Source: Candidatus Methanophagales archaeon
Lineage (GTDB): Archaea; Halobacteriota; Syntropharchaeia; Alkanophagales; Methanospirareceae
Length of the DNA stretch: 7,498 nt
Direction of reading: 5' to 3'
Assembly (NCBI GenBank): GCA_021161765.1
Contig: JAGGZZ010000099.1
Coordinates: forward strand, 1-7,498
Part shown: in pieces, positions 1 through 6,007 of the stretch
How positions within the stretch are numbered: position 1 is the first letter of the stretch
Layout of the letters: every line of letters starts with the position of its first letter
Position numbers and translations under genes: made by a program
Notes under the pieces: model-generated
What the model saw: only the letters and a program-made list of their open reading frames with translations
What the model was told of the DNA's origin: nothing
The model's database searches: none

Positions 1-1
1 A

Positions 2-223
2 GCATGGTGCTGCGGCTCGGGTGGAGGCGTGAAGTCGGCATTTGATGACTTCGCACTGTGGAGTGCTGCCGAACGGCTGAAAGAGGCGAAAGAAGCGGGT
101 GCCGAAGCACTTGTGAGTGCATGCCCGTTCTGTAAAAGGAATTTAAAGGAAGCCGCAGAGAAAGAAAAACAACTGGAAGTGTATGACGTTGTGGAGCTTG
201 TAAATAGGTGTTTAGAGGGGTGA
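2..223 (+). CDS. CCG-domain Fe-S oxidoreductase, C-terminal part (HdrB/HdrD/GlcF-like), 5' truncated by window
   Basis: The gene enters from the left edge and reads 73 residues to a TGA at 221-223. The visible part starts with a CCGSGGGV motif, and 36 residues after its Cys-Cys pair comes CPFC. This is the second half of a cysteine-rich CCG domain (CX(n)CCG-X(33-39)-CXXC), which in HdrB/HdrD binds a noncubane Fe-S cluster and also occurs in lactate, glycolate and glycerol-3-phosphate oxidase Fe-S subunits. The flavoprotein gene starts 5 bp downstream on the same strand, so the protein is probably the Fe-S partner that takes electrons from that FAD subunit, in the manner of GlcD/GlcF. The final acceptor (heterodisulfide, quinone or another carrier) cannot be read from this fragment, and any N-terminal ferredoxin domain lies outside the window. 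The CCG-domain call is strong; the exact family is uncertain. Confidence 0.85.
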   Translation, partial: AWCCGSGGGVKSAFDDFALWSAAERLKEAKEAGAEALVSACPFCKRNLKEAAEKEKQLEVYDVVELVNRCLEG

Positions 224-224
224 T
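217..224 (+). promoter_or_regulatory. Shine-Dalgarno site of the FAD oxidoreductase gene
   Basis: GGGGTGAT differs by one base from GAGGTGAT, the archaeal 16S-tail complement. It lies 4 nt before the ATG at 229, overlaps the stop codon of the preceding gene, and decides the start in favour of 229 over the GTG at 208. Confidence 0.65.
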
Positions 225-228
225 TAGG

Positions 229-1656
229 ATGAATGAAACGTTTTCAAATTTAGCAAAGGAACTGCAAGCGATAGTAGGGAAAGAGAACGCAACCGACGAC
301 CGTGCAATATGCACGTCGTATTCGCGCGACCAGCACTGGCATTTTGTGCCCGCTAAGAACCCGGCTTGTATCGTGCGACCAAGGAACAAAGCAGAGGTGC
401 GAGCGGTTTTGATGCTTGCAAATACGCATAAAATACCGCTAATTCCGTATAGCACGGGAATAAACGTGCGTGGCTTGACTATTCCAGTTCATGACGGCAG
501 CATATTATTAGACCTATCCCGGATGAACCGCATCCTGGAGATAAACCCCGATATGAAGACCGCAACCGTAGAGCCGGGTGTGACGTTTGGGATGTTACTG
601 GAGCAGACGCGAAAGTACAAGTTGCGACCTGCATTTCCTGATGCGCCGCTTACCGTGAGCGTACTGGCGAATTATTACCTGCGCGGGATATACCAAACTT
701 CGGCTGCGGACGGGCATGACCACACGATTTCGTATGAGATGATTCTGCCGAACGGCGAGACGTTAAAAACGGGTTCAAGAGCGCTTTCCGAGATGCCTTA
801 TTTCCGGTACGGCGTGGGTCCGGACTTTGCGGGTATGTTCTGCGCACATCCCGGTACGTGCGGTGTGGTGACCGAATTAACGGCGAAACTTTACCGGCTG
901 TATGACAACAGGAAAGAGTATTTCATTGGTTTTGACGATGTGGACACGCCGACGAAGTTCATTTACAATTTGATGAACGATGAATTAGCAGCGAGCATCA
1001 GGTTAGTAGACAACCAGAGCTGGTTAAAAGGCATCTTCGGCACTTTTGATTATCCTTACGAGAAGCTGCCGAAGTTCGTCTTGTGCGTGCTCGTAGAAGG
1101 CGTGGACGGTATATTCGAGGCGAAGGATAAGCTGGTGCGTGCGTACATGAACGAATGCGGCGGGAAGGTACTGGAATTACCGGCAGAGTTCGCAAGCACG
1201 TTCGAGCACGAGAGCCTGGGCGGTGCGGAGCTCAGCTGTATGGTGTTCGGCATAAAAGGGAGGGGGAATTACCATTGCATCGGGCTGTACGGACCTTTGA
1301 TGCTGGCTGCGAAATATTATGAAGTGCACGAGCGCACGGCGCTGGAAGTTGGAATCCCTCAGGACCACGTTCATTTCTATATTGACCCGATATACAGTTT
1401 CCACGGGCAGCTCTGCTATTTCGAGCTTGATGTGTTTTATGACGGCAGTGACGAACAATTCGGCGATAAGCTAAGGAATTATAATGAGAAGCAATTTCAC
1501 CGGCTGCTTGAGCTGGGTATCTACGGCTGGTTCAGGCCTTACGCGGGAATAATAGAGCCGACTGCGGAAAGAATAGGGTATCTCGCCGAAGTCTGGAAGA
1601 AGTTCCTCCGTGTTCTTGACCCGAACGAGATAATGAATAGGGGGAAACTGTTCTGA
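229..1656 (+). CDS. FAD-linked oxidoreductase of the PCMH/VAO superfamily (GlcD-like position)
   Basis: This is a complete 475-residue flavoprotein. The N-terminal FAD-binding PCMH-type region spans about residues 45-225. It includes the IPYSTGINVRG stretch (72-82) in the FAD pyrophosphate-loop position, TVEPGVTFG (113-121), MILPNGETL (171-179) and YGVGPDFAGMF...GVVTE (194-216), which matches the 'GxDLxGLF..EGTLGIVTE' pattern of the superfamily. The C-terminal half is the substrate/cap domain and ends DPNEIMNRGKLF, the usual closing motif of these proteins. The segment where GlcD-type enzymes carry an NAGG motif reads ANYYLRGIYQTSAADG (147-162), closer to vanillyl-alcohol oxidase/4-cresol dehydrogenase-like members, so the substrate need not be glycolate or lactate. 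The ATG at 229 follows GGGGTGAT at 217-224; an in-frame GTG at 208 would add 7 residues overlapping the previous gene and is less likely. It probably works with the upstream CCG-domain protein. Superfamily is confident; substrate is unknown. Confidence 0.88.
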   Translation: MNETFSNLAKELQAIVGKENATDDRAICTSYSRDQHWHFVPAKNPACIVRPRNKAEVRAVLMLANTHKIPLIPYSTGINVRGLTIPVHDGSILLDLSRMNRILEINPDMKTATVEPGVTFGMLLEQTRKYKLRPAFPDAPLTVSVLANYYLRGIYQTSAADGHDHTISYEMILPNGETLKTGSRALSEMPYFRYGVGPDFAGMFCAHPGTCGVVTELTAKLYRLYDNRKEYFIGFDDVDTPTKFIYNLMNDELAASIRLVDNQSWLKGIFGTFDYPYEKLPKFVLCVLVEGVDGIFEAKDKLVRAYMNECGGKVLELPAEFASTFEHESLGGAELSCMVFGIKGRGNYHCIGLYGPLMLAAKYYEVHERTALEVGIPQDHVHFYIDPIYSFHGQLCYFELDVFYDGSDEQFGDKLRNYNEKQFHRLLELGIYGWFRPYAGIIEPTAERIGYLAEVWKKFLRVLDPNEIMNRGKLF

Positions 1657-1676
1657 GGAAGAAATGGATGAGGCGA

Positions 1677-1694
1677 TTCTGGTCTTCCCCAGAA
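1677..1694. repeat. Inverted repeat, 6-bp arms with 6-nt loop
   Basis: TTCTGG (1677-1682) and CCAGAA (1689-1694) are perfect inverted arms around TCTTCC. The element lies 21 bp after the flavoprotein stop codon and abuts the larger dyad at 1695. It may contribute to transcription termination of the upstream operon, but no T-run follows it directly. Confidence 0.5.
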
Positions 1695-1729
1695 ATTAAA
1701 CCAGAAGGTATTATACCAAAAGGTTTAAT
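1695..1729. repeat. Nested 35-bp palindrome (8-bp outer and 5-bp inner arms)
   Basis: Outer arms ATTAAACC (1695-1702) and GGTTTAAT (1722-1729) are perfect. Inner arms GGTAT (1707-1711) and ATACC (1713-1717) flank a single T at 1712. The two spacers, AGAA and AAAA, are both 4 nt, so the whole 35 bp is a near-perfect dyad centred on 1712. It could be a terminator-like RNA structure after the flavoprotein operon, a dimeric regulator site, or a leftover of a mobile element. The sequence alone does not decide. Confidence 0.6.
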
Positions 1730-1881
1730 ATTCGCAGCGATTTATAGAGAAATACCGCTTGAAATCACCAGGTCATGTGCGGAAGGCAATTAAATCGCTG
1801 GAAGGGATAGGATTGATAGAAGAAGATAGGATATGGGATATTTTTTTCAGGGAATGGGTGAAGCAGAATTTTTATTGCTGA
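1729..1881 (+). pseudogene. Remnant of an archaeal AAA-type ATPase: C-terminal winged-helix tail
   Basis: An open frame without a good start codon runs from just after an in-frame TAA (1726-1728) to a TGA at 1879-1881, giving 50 residues. It begins YSQRFIEKYRLKSPGHV, continues RKAIKSLEGIGLIEED and ends DIFFREWVKQNFYC. The order 'Y-S-x-x-F-hydrophobic-x-K-Y-x-L-x-S-P-x-x-V-x-x-A-hydrophobic-x-x-L-x-x-x-G/D-L-I-x-x-x', then 'D-x-F-F-R-x-W', is what I recall at the C-terminus of the large archaeal/thermophile family of DNA-binding-type AAA ATPases. The NTPase core (Walker A and B) is absent from the window. Upstream DNA in all frames shows no matching continuation, so this is most likely a decayed gene end rather than a working small protein. 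The family match is from memory and unverified. Confidence 0.5.
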
Positions 1882-1892
1882 TCTGAAAATCA

Positions 1893-4619
1893 TCACTTAA
1901 CAGGAAACCTCACCAGTCGGTTTGAGAACTTGAACTCACCAACCCAGAGATAGCTGCCATCGAAGGAGATGGCACCTGGTATGAATAGCCCGTCCCTTGT
2001 CGTATGAGGAAAAGTGTCCTCAAAGTTCTCCTGACCCAAAACGATGTCGGGCGCTGTTTCGTTATTGGTAGGAATTTCATTCCAGATGAACACCCTGCTC
2101 CAGGCAGTATCACCTACAAAAAGATGCTCCCCGTCAACAGAAACGCCCTGCGGTCCGTTAAACCGTATTTCAATTCCGTCCTTCTCCATATCTTTCAATT
2201 CCACATCTGGGCTCAAGTTTTCTTTGTCTAAAGGAAGGTTCCACAGCAGTGTAGAAGCAGGTTCCCTAATGATGACAGCCAGATGTTCTCCATCGGAGGA
2301 GAGTTGATAAGGCCATGCAATCGCGATAGAGAAATCTGGATCTCTCTCTGCCTCAGGAACTCCTCCTTCCCACACGAATATTTTGTTAGCCTCAATGTCG
2401 CTTACAAATAGATAGTTCTCATCCGCGGCAACACCCCACGGCTGCATCAGCTTTGTCCCATCGCCGAATTCTGGACCAATCACAATATCGGGCATCTCGC
2501 CATTTAGCGGGAGCTTGTTCCATATATACACCTTCGCATCTCCTCTTGCCGCAATTATGAGTTTATTCTCATAAACAGTTACTCCACTGGCTGGTAAGTT
2601 CTCATAAACAATATCTGGCTTGGCTATGCTCTCATTGGGAAGTTTCTTATAGACGAGAAGGCATCGGCTGAAGTCATTGCCAACAAACAGGTGCTCACCA
2701 TCAGAGCATGGCGTTGAACATTCGAGAACTGCATAATTTTTCTTAAGTGTGTTTGTCTCAAAATCAGCGGCGCCTAAAACCACATCGGCTAAGGTGATAT
2801 TAGAACTGGGAATAGAGTTGTAGATTAAAACGCGATGCTGGTTATAACATGAGATAAACAGATGGTCTGCTGTTGCTGCCATACCACCATGTGATGCTTC
2901 AAAAGATGCTGCTGTTGGGCTCACACCGCGGAGCAGACGACCAAAATCTACTTCACCAAATATAATATCAGGCGCATCGGTTTCATTTGTAGGGAATTCA
3001 TTCCATATCGGCATATGATTACCAGTCAATGCCAGTAATTTCCCATCCACTACCGAGATAGCCCATGCAAACTCGTCTGATTCTTGCCAAAGTGTAAAAT
3101 CGTATGGTTCATCATCGCTATCCGGCAACTCGTTCCAGACAAAAGTCTTACGTGCATTGTAGTCCCCGACGAGCAGATGCTGACCATCGAAGTATGCGCA
3201 GCGAGGTGTTCTTAATCCTAGCTCATAGGTTAAGATTACATCTGCCGGCTGATAATTCTCTGTTGGAAATTTATTCCAGATTAAGACCCTGCCACCAACT
3301 GTACTGGTTACCATAACACGCGTGCCATCAGTAAAAACGTCCCAGGGCCATTCAAACACTTTCCGCATTTCATCAGGGCCAACACCAATACCGGTACCCA
3401 TAGTGGTGAAATTGGGAGCACCCAGAACCAAATCCGCAGGTGTGCCATTTTCCGTGGGAAATTCATTCCATATCAACACTCGATTATTCTCTGAATCTGC
3501 TACCAACAGGTGCTGCCCATCAGTAGCTACACCTACTGGCCAGTTCAGCTTATCTGCGGCCAATCCTGGCTCGCTGGAATTAAGGTCTTTTTGACCTATC
3601 ACCAAATCAGGTGGTTGATTGATTTCCGTTGGAATGGAATTCCATATCAGCACTCGATTGTTCCATGTATCCGCGAGGATCAACCTTCCCCCATCGGTAG
3701 CTATCTTCATGGGATGGTTAAATATTGTCGGCGTTGCCTTGCCAAAGTCGTTTAGCCCTAATACAATGTCTGCATCCTGACCTGTTTCAAACCAGCCGGT
3801 CGGCTTCTCGGTGACGGGCTCGTAAGTCAAATTGGTGAAATTCACAGTTATTTCTTCTGAGCCATAGGTAGCAAATGTATAGCCATCCGATACAGCCTCC
3901 ACTTCTACGGCATTCCTTGATTTTACCCTGAAGAAATAAATCATATCAGGTTCAAGGTTGTCTACCCTAACGAAGTGGTGAAAACAGAGTTCCTCATCTA
4001 AAGTGGTATTGAAACCAAAATCAGGAGTTTTACCATATTCCACCTGGCTGGTAGCTGGAACATCGGTCTCCCAATGGATGTTGGCACCCTGAAAAAGATC
4101 TACGACACCAACATCGGTTATACTAGGGGGCTTGGGCGGTGTCCCCAACCTGATTGCAGGTATCCAATTATCATAACTTTTTCCGTTAACATCCACGAAC
4201 TTTTCACACGTGATTAAACTCCCATCCAGGGTTGTATGATGTTGCTTATGAATCATCTGCGGATAAGAACCTGTGCGAATGGTGTAGTTGTATTCTTCCC
4301 ATGCTTTTAGAATAAACTCCGCATCAAAGGAGATATTGTGCCAGTCTCCTCTGTAACCTTTCCAGGTCGCTGTTATCTCCCATGACTCATTCCAGATTCT
4401 AATATATTCGCTATGCCCGCCTGTCCCCGCGCAGGGATAAATGAACATTTTGCTCACCTCTACATCGTGAGAAGGAGTTATCGTTCCATTATGCGTGCCG
4501 GCAATACTTGGATACGTCCCCTCTCCGGTATCTATATACGAAGCCGAAACAGTTCCAACAAAAGCACCAAATAGCACTAAACCAACAAAACACGCCAATC
4601 CAAGCCGTTTCAAATCCAT
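1893..4619 (-). CDS. Secreted multidomain protein: N-terminal extracellular domain, FnIII-like domain and 12 NHL-type propeller repeats
   Basis: This 908-residue protein begins with a signal peptide (residues 1-26: KR, hydrophobic core, cleavage near VSA|S). Residues about 27-160 form a domain with GTYPSIAGTHNGTITP, YPCAGTGGHSEYIRIWN and DWIPAIRL-like (NWIPAIRL) motifs, which I recall from other archaeal cell-surface proteins. Residues about 163-252 look like fibronectin III (IHWETDVPATSQVEYG ... NLEPDMIYFFRV). From about 280 to the end there are twelve repeats of roughly 45-65 residues. Each carries a 'DG-xx-L-x-V-x-D' strand and then an 'R-V-x-I-W-N-x-x-P' strand, with the second strand near residues 322, 380, 444, 492, 537, 596, 653, 696, 746, 789, 842 and 901. 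Twelve units would suit two six-bladed NHL-type beta-propellers. Many N-x-S/T sequons point to an N-glycosylated exported protein. There is no C-terminal membrane helix or sorting motif, so it is probably released or bound non-covalently to the surface layer. Ligand and function are unknown. ATG 4619 has GGGGGAG 8 nt upstream. Confidence 0.88.
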   Translation of the reverse strand: MDLKRLGLACFVGLVLFGAFVGTVSASYIDTGEGTYPSIAGTHNGTITPSHDVEVSKMFIYPCAGTGGHSEYIRIWNESWEITATWKGYRGDWHNISFDAEFILKAWEEYNYTIRTGSYPQMIHKQHHTTLDGSLITCEKFVDVNGKSYDNWIPAIRLGTPPKPPSITDVGVVDLFQGANIHWETDVPATSQVEYGKTPDFGFNTTLDEELCFHHFVRVDNLEPDMIYFFRVKSRNAVEVEAVSDGYTFATYGSEEITVNFTNLTYEPVTEKPTGWFETGQDADIVLGLNDFGKATPTIFNHPMKIATDGGRLILADTWNNRVLIWNSIPTEINQPPDLVIGQKDLNSSEPGLAADKLNWPVGVATDGQHLLVADSENNRVLIWNEFPTENGTPADLVLGAPNFTTMGTGIGVGPDEMRKVFEWPWDVFTDGTRVMVTSTVGGRVLIWNKFPTENYQPADVILTYELGLRTPRCAYFDGQHLLVGDYNARKTFVWNELPDSDDEPYDFTLWQESDEFAWAISVVDGKLLALTGNHMPIWNEFPTNETDAPDIIFGEVDFGRLLRGVSPTAASFEASHGGMAATADHLFISCYNQHRVLIYNSIPSSNITLADVVLGAADFETNTLKKNYAVLECSTPCSDGEHLFVGNDFSRCLLVYKKLPNESIAKPDIVYENLPASGVTVYENKLIIAARGDAKVYIWNKLPLNGEMPDIVIGPEFGDGTKLMQPWGVAADENYLFVSDIEANKIFVWEGGVPEAERDPDFSIAIAWPYQLSSDGEHLAVIIREPASTLLWNLPLDKENLSPDVELKDMEKDGIEIRFNGPQGVSVDGEHLFVGDTAWSRVFIWNEIPTNNETAPDIVLGQENFEDTFPHTTRDGLFIPGAISFDGSYLWVGEFKFSNRLVRFPVK

Positions 4620-4627
4620 CTTAATTG

Positions 4628-4634
4628 CTCCCCC
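4628..4634 (-). promoter_or_regulatory. Shine-Dalgarno site of the secreted propeller gene
   Basis: On the minus strand GGGGGAG ends 8 nt before the ATG at 4617-4619, which supports that start and gives a protein whose first residues form a proper signal peptide. Confidence 0.55.
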
Positions 4635-4676
4635 TTTATTTTATTTTTAGGTGCCTTCTATTTAAGATTTAGAGCA

Positions 4677-4690
4677 TATACGTATAAAAC
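4677..4690. promoter_or_regulatory. Divergent TATA-like promoter centred on a 10-bp palindrome
   Basis: TATACGTATA (4677-4686) is a perfect palindrome and continues into TATAAAA on the plus strand (4683-4689). Read on plus it would place transcription start near 4711 for the acetyltransferase (ATG 4726). Read on minus (TTTTATACG) it would place it near 4656 for the secreted protein (ATG 4619). The 106-bp gap between the two start codons has no other TATA-like element as good, though minus-strand CTTAAATAG at 4664-4672 is an alternative. Inferred from sequence only. Confidence 0.4.
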
Positions 4691-4725
4691 TATCGCAATT
4701 ATTAACCCCGGGTGGAAAATTGCTT

Positions 4726-5223
4726 ATGGACAAGCTGAGGATAAGGAAAGCCGAAGAGGCGGATTTGCAGGATATTGTAAGGCTATGGAAGAGGAACATA
4801 AGAACGATAAACACCGCTTCAGATATCGCCGATTTGTTCTATCCCTTCAAAAAATATTACCTTGTAGCTGTTTGTACGGATGCGGATGCCGGCACCGCGA
4901 ACAATGGAAGGTTCAAGGGCAGAGGCAGAGAGCGGATTATTGGTTTCGTGGGTGGTGCTATAAGAAAAGGGCAGGGGCATATATCGGGGATTGCGGTGGA
5001 TAGAGAATACCGAAAGAATGGAATAGGGAATCAGCTATTAAACATGGTGGGTGTGGAATTTCTCACTGACGGTTTCAAGCAAATTACGCTGGAGGCCAGG
5101 AAAAGTAACAGGAATGCAATACGATTTTACAAAAAGAACGGTTATAAAAAGTCATACGACATAAAAGGCTATTACGCGGATGGAGAGGATGCGATTGTGT
5201 ATGAGAAAAAAATTAGAATTTAG
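4726..5223 (+). CDS. GNAT-family N-acetyltransferase (RimI-like)
   Basis: This 165-residue protein has the GNAT fold signature. HISGIAVDREYR (85-96) is the beta4 strand leading to the acetyl-CoA pyrophosphate loop R96-K-N-G-I-G101, which fits Q/R-x-x-G-x-G/A. It is followed by helix QLLNMVGVEFL. Then come LEARKSNRNAIRFYKKNGY (122-140), the motif-B asparagine/tyrosine region, and a final VYEKKI strand. The arrangement resembles RimI-type protein N-terminal acetyltransferases, but the acceptor cannot be told. Residues 52-71 form a charged insert (TDADAGTANNGRFKGRGRER) before beta2-3 that is longer than usual. ATG 4726 is chosen; a TTG at 4720 would add two residues and sits nearer the GGGTGG ribosome-binding site (4710-4715), so it is a real alternative. 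The stop codon overlaps the 3' end of the convergent ferredoxin gene. Confidence 0.88.
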   Translation: MDKLRIRKAEEADLQDIVRLWKRNIRTINTASDIADLFYPFKKYYLVAVCTDADAGTANNGRFKGRGRERIIGFVGGAIRKGQGHISGIAVDREYRKNGIGNQLLNMVGVEFLTDGFKQITLEARKSNRNAIRFYKKNGYKKSYDIKGYYADGEDAIVYEKKIRI

Positions 5224-5420
5224 GATTTATGAGCAGTGGCCGGAAGCTCCAACGCACCTACCGGACAGATATTCACACACGCTTTACATCTATTGCATTT
5301 ATCTTCCTTTATCTCTATCCACATGCCTATCATATCTATTGCCTCGGTGGGGCATACCGTAACGCACGCACCGCAGCATCCGCATCTGTATCTATCTATT
5401 TTTATCATCGTATGCATCAT
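5220..5420 (-). CDS. Small 2[4Fe-4S] ferredoxin
   Basis: This 66-residue protein has two classical cluster motifs: C13-x2-C16-x2-C19-x3-C23-P and C42-x2-C45-x2-C48-x3-C52-P, giving two [4Fe-4S] clusters. An extra cysteine, C15, sits inside the first motif. Length and architecture are those of a soluble low-potential clostridial-type ferredoxin, an electron carrier in the cytoplasm. The start at 5420 overlaps the stop of the DUF2283-like gene in an ATGA junction, suggesting translational coupling. ATGs at 5417 and 5408 (giving MIKIDRYRCG, the more usual ferredoxin N-terminus) are alternatives. It is the last gene of the minus-strand cluster and its TAA overlaps the convergent acetyltransferase stop codon. 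The redox partner is not evident, since neither immediate neighbour is a redox enzyme. Confidence 0.9.
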   Translation of the reverse strand: MMHTMIKIDRYRCGCCGACVTVCPTEAIDMIGMWIEIKEDKCNRCKACVNICPVGALELPATAHKS

Positions 5421-5668
5421 CCCACTGTAGCGGCTATTTTTGATACGGGTTTTAACGCTGCTAAAATGCTTACAGGAATTTCTACGGGTTTCTTGGTTAG
5501 GGATGCTATGCTTATTATTTCTATACCTATAACATTGCCGTCTTTATCTTTTTTCAAGAGTACTGCATCATCTATCTCCTCACATATCTGCTCCTTCTCG
5601 GGGTCGTCAAACCAGATGTCCATTGAGTCCGTTTCTTTAAAGTAGAATATCCTCAGCTTTTTTTCCAT
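5417..5668 (-). CDS. DUF2283-like small protein (possible antitoxin partner)
   Basis: This 83-residue protein carries the pattern of DUF2283: RIFYFKETDSMDIWF (6-20), matching 'K-x-x-Y-x-K-E-x-D-x-L-x-I', then EEIDDAVLLKKDKDGNVIGIEI (30-51), matching 'E-x-x-D-x-V-x-x-x-x-D-x-x-G-N-V-x-G-I-E-I'. After this core the tail (52-83) is less typical, with a Pro-containing, Ala-rich end (VSILAALKPVSKIAATVG). The start has one of the best ribosome-binding sites in the window (GAGGTGA at 5675-5681, spacing 6), located inside the 3' end of the preceding gene, which it overlaps by 16 bp. From memory, small DUF2283 proteins often lie directly beside genes of the BECR-like type found upstream here. An antitoxin or accessory role is inference from that pairing. 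The family assignment is good; the function is not established. Confidence 0.75.
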   Translation of the reverse strand: MEKKLRIFYFKETDSMDIWFDDPEKEQICEEIDDAVLLKKDKDGNVIGIEIISIASLTKKPVEIPVSILAALKPVSKIAATVG

Positions 5669-5964
5669 AACACTTCACCTCTCTTAATTTTGTAGGTTGT
5701 GTATACTGTTACTATAAACCCCTCGTCATTTAAATGTTTTGCTACGGTGCATAGAAATTTACTATTCAATTTTCGATAGTAAAGGAAAACATTTGAATCC
5801 TGTCTACTTCTCCTAACCTCAAAAGGATTTATAAGCGCTAACCTTGCTTCATCAGCCATATTAGCTACAGAAGGGTGCTTTTTGGAAGATATAACATCCC
5901 AGTAATTTTTAGTGATGCGAATCCTCTTACCAAGCATAGATACGACTTCAAATTTAAAAAGCAT
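5653..5964 (-). CDS. Putative BECR-fold (PBECR/DUF4258-like) nuclease, possible toxin
   Basis: This 103-residue protein shows a pattern I associate with small RelE/barnase/colicin-like (BECR) proteins paired with DUF2283. RITKNYWDVISSKKHP (16-31) is the helix with a conserved W and H-P. ALINPFEVRRSRQDSNVFLYYR (43-64) corresponds to 'L-x-x-P-x-x-V-R-x-S-R-x-D-x-x-V-x-L-Y-Y'. CTVAKHLNDEGFIVTVYTT (72-90) corresponds to 'V-K-...-E-G-F-I-x-T-A-Y'. It ends KIKRGEVLW (92-100). Candidate active-site residues are H30, R51/R52, R54, H77 and T89/T90, but none is proven. ATG 5964 has GAGGGAG 11 nt upstream; the ATG at 5937 (MLGKRIRITK) would match the domain start more closely and is a credible alternative. 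The next gene overlaps by 16 bp. The family assignment is from memory, and the nuclease/toxin role is inferred. Confidence 0.6.
   Translation of the reverse strand: MLFKFEVVSMLGKRIRITKNYWDVISSKKHPSVANMADEARLALINPFEVRRSRQDSNVFLYYRKLNSKFLCTVAKHLNDEGFIVTVYTTYKIKRGEVLWKKS
5675..5681 (-). promoter_or_regulatory. Strong internal Shine-Dalgarno site for the DUF2283-like gene
   Basis: GAGGTGA on the minus strand, 6 nt before the ATG at 5668, closely complements the archaeal 16S tail. It lies within the coding sequence of the upstream nuclease-like gene, whose own site is weaker and more distant, so the second product may be made in excess of the first. Confidence 0.65.
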
Positions 5965-6007
5965 ACTTATTCTTTCTCCCTCTTCTTACCGCCCCCAAAA
6001 ATATCTG

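Noticed and set aside
208..228. GTG start 7 codons upstream for the flavoprotein
   Set aside because: It overlaps the upstream gene, and the GGGGTGAT site is correctly placed for ATG 229 instead.
1836..1842. T7 run as a transcription terminator
   Set aside because: It lies inside the ATPase-like remnant (Ile-Phe-Phe codons), about 180 bp after the flavoprotein stop, with no adjacent structure; it may act by chance but is not supported as a terminator.
2004..3755. Several plus-strand frames opposite the 908-residue gene
   Set aside because: They are shadows of the repeat-rich minus-strand gene; periodic codon use in the repeats explains their openness.
1893..3800. CRISPR or tandem DNA repeat array suggested by recurring ATTCCA/CCATC words
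   Set aside because: The recurrence follows degenerate propeller repeats of the protein (IWN and DG codons) with unequal spacing and variable sequence, not identical repeats with unique spacers.
5229..5645. 138-codon plus-strand open frame and shorter neighbours
   Set aside because: It is antisense to the ferredoxin and DUF2283-like genes, whose motifs are clear; its translation is Ser/Ile/His-rich with no recognisable domain.
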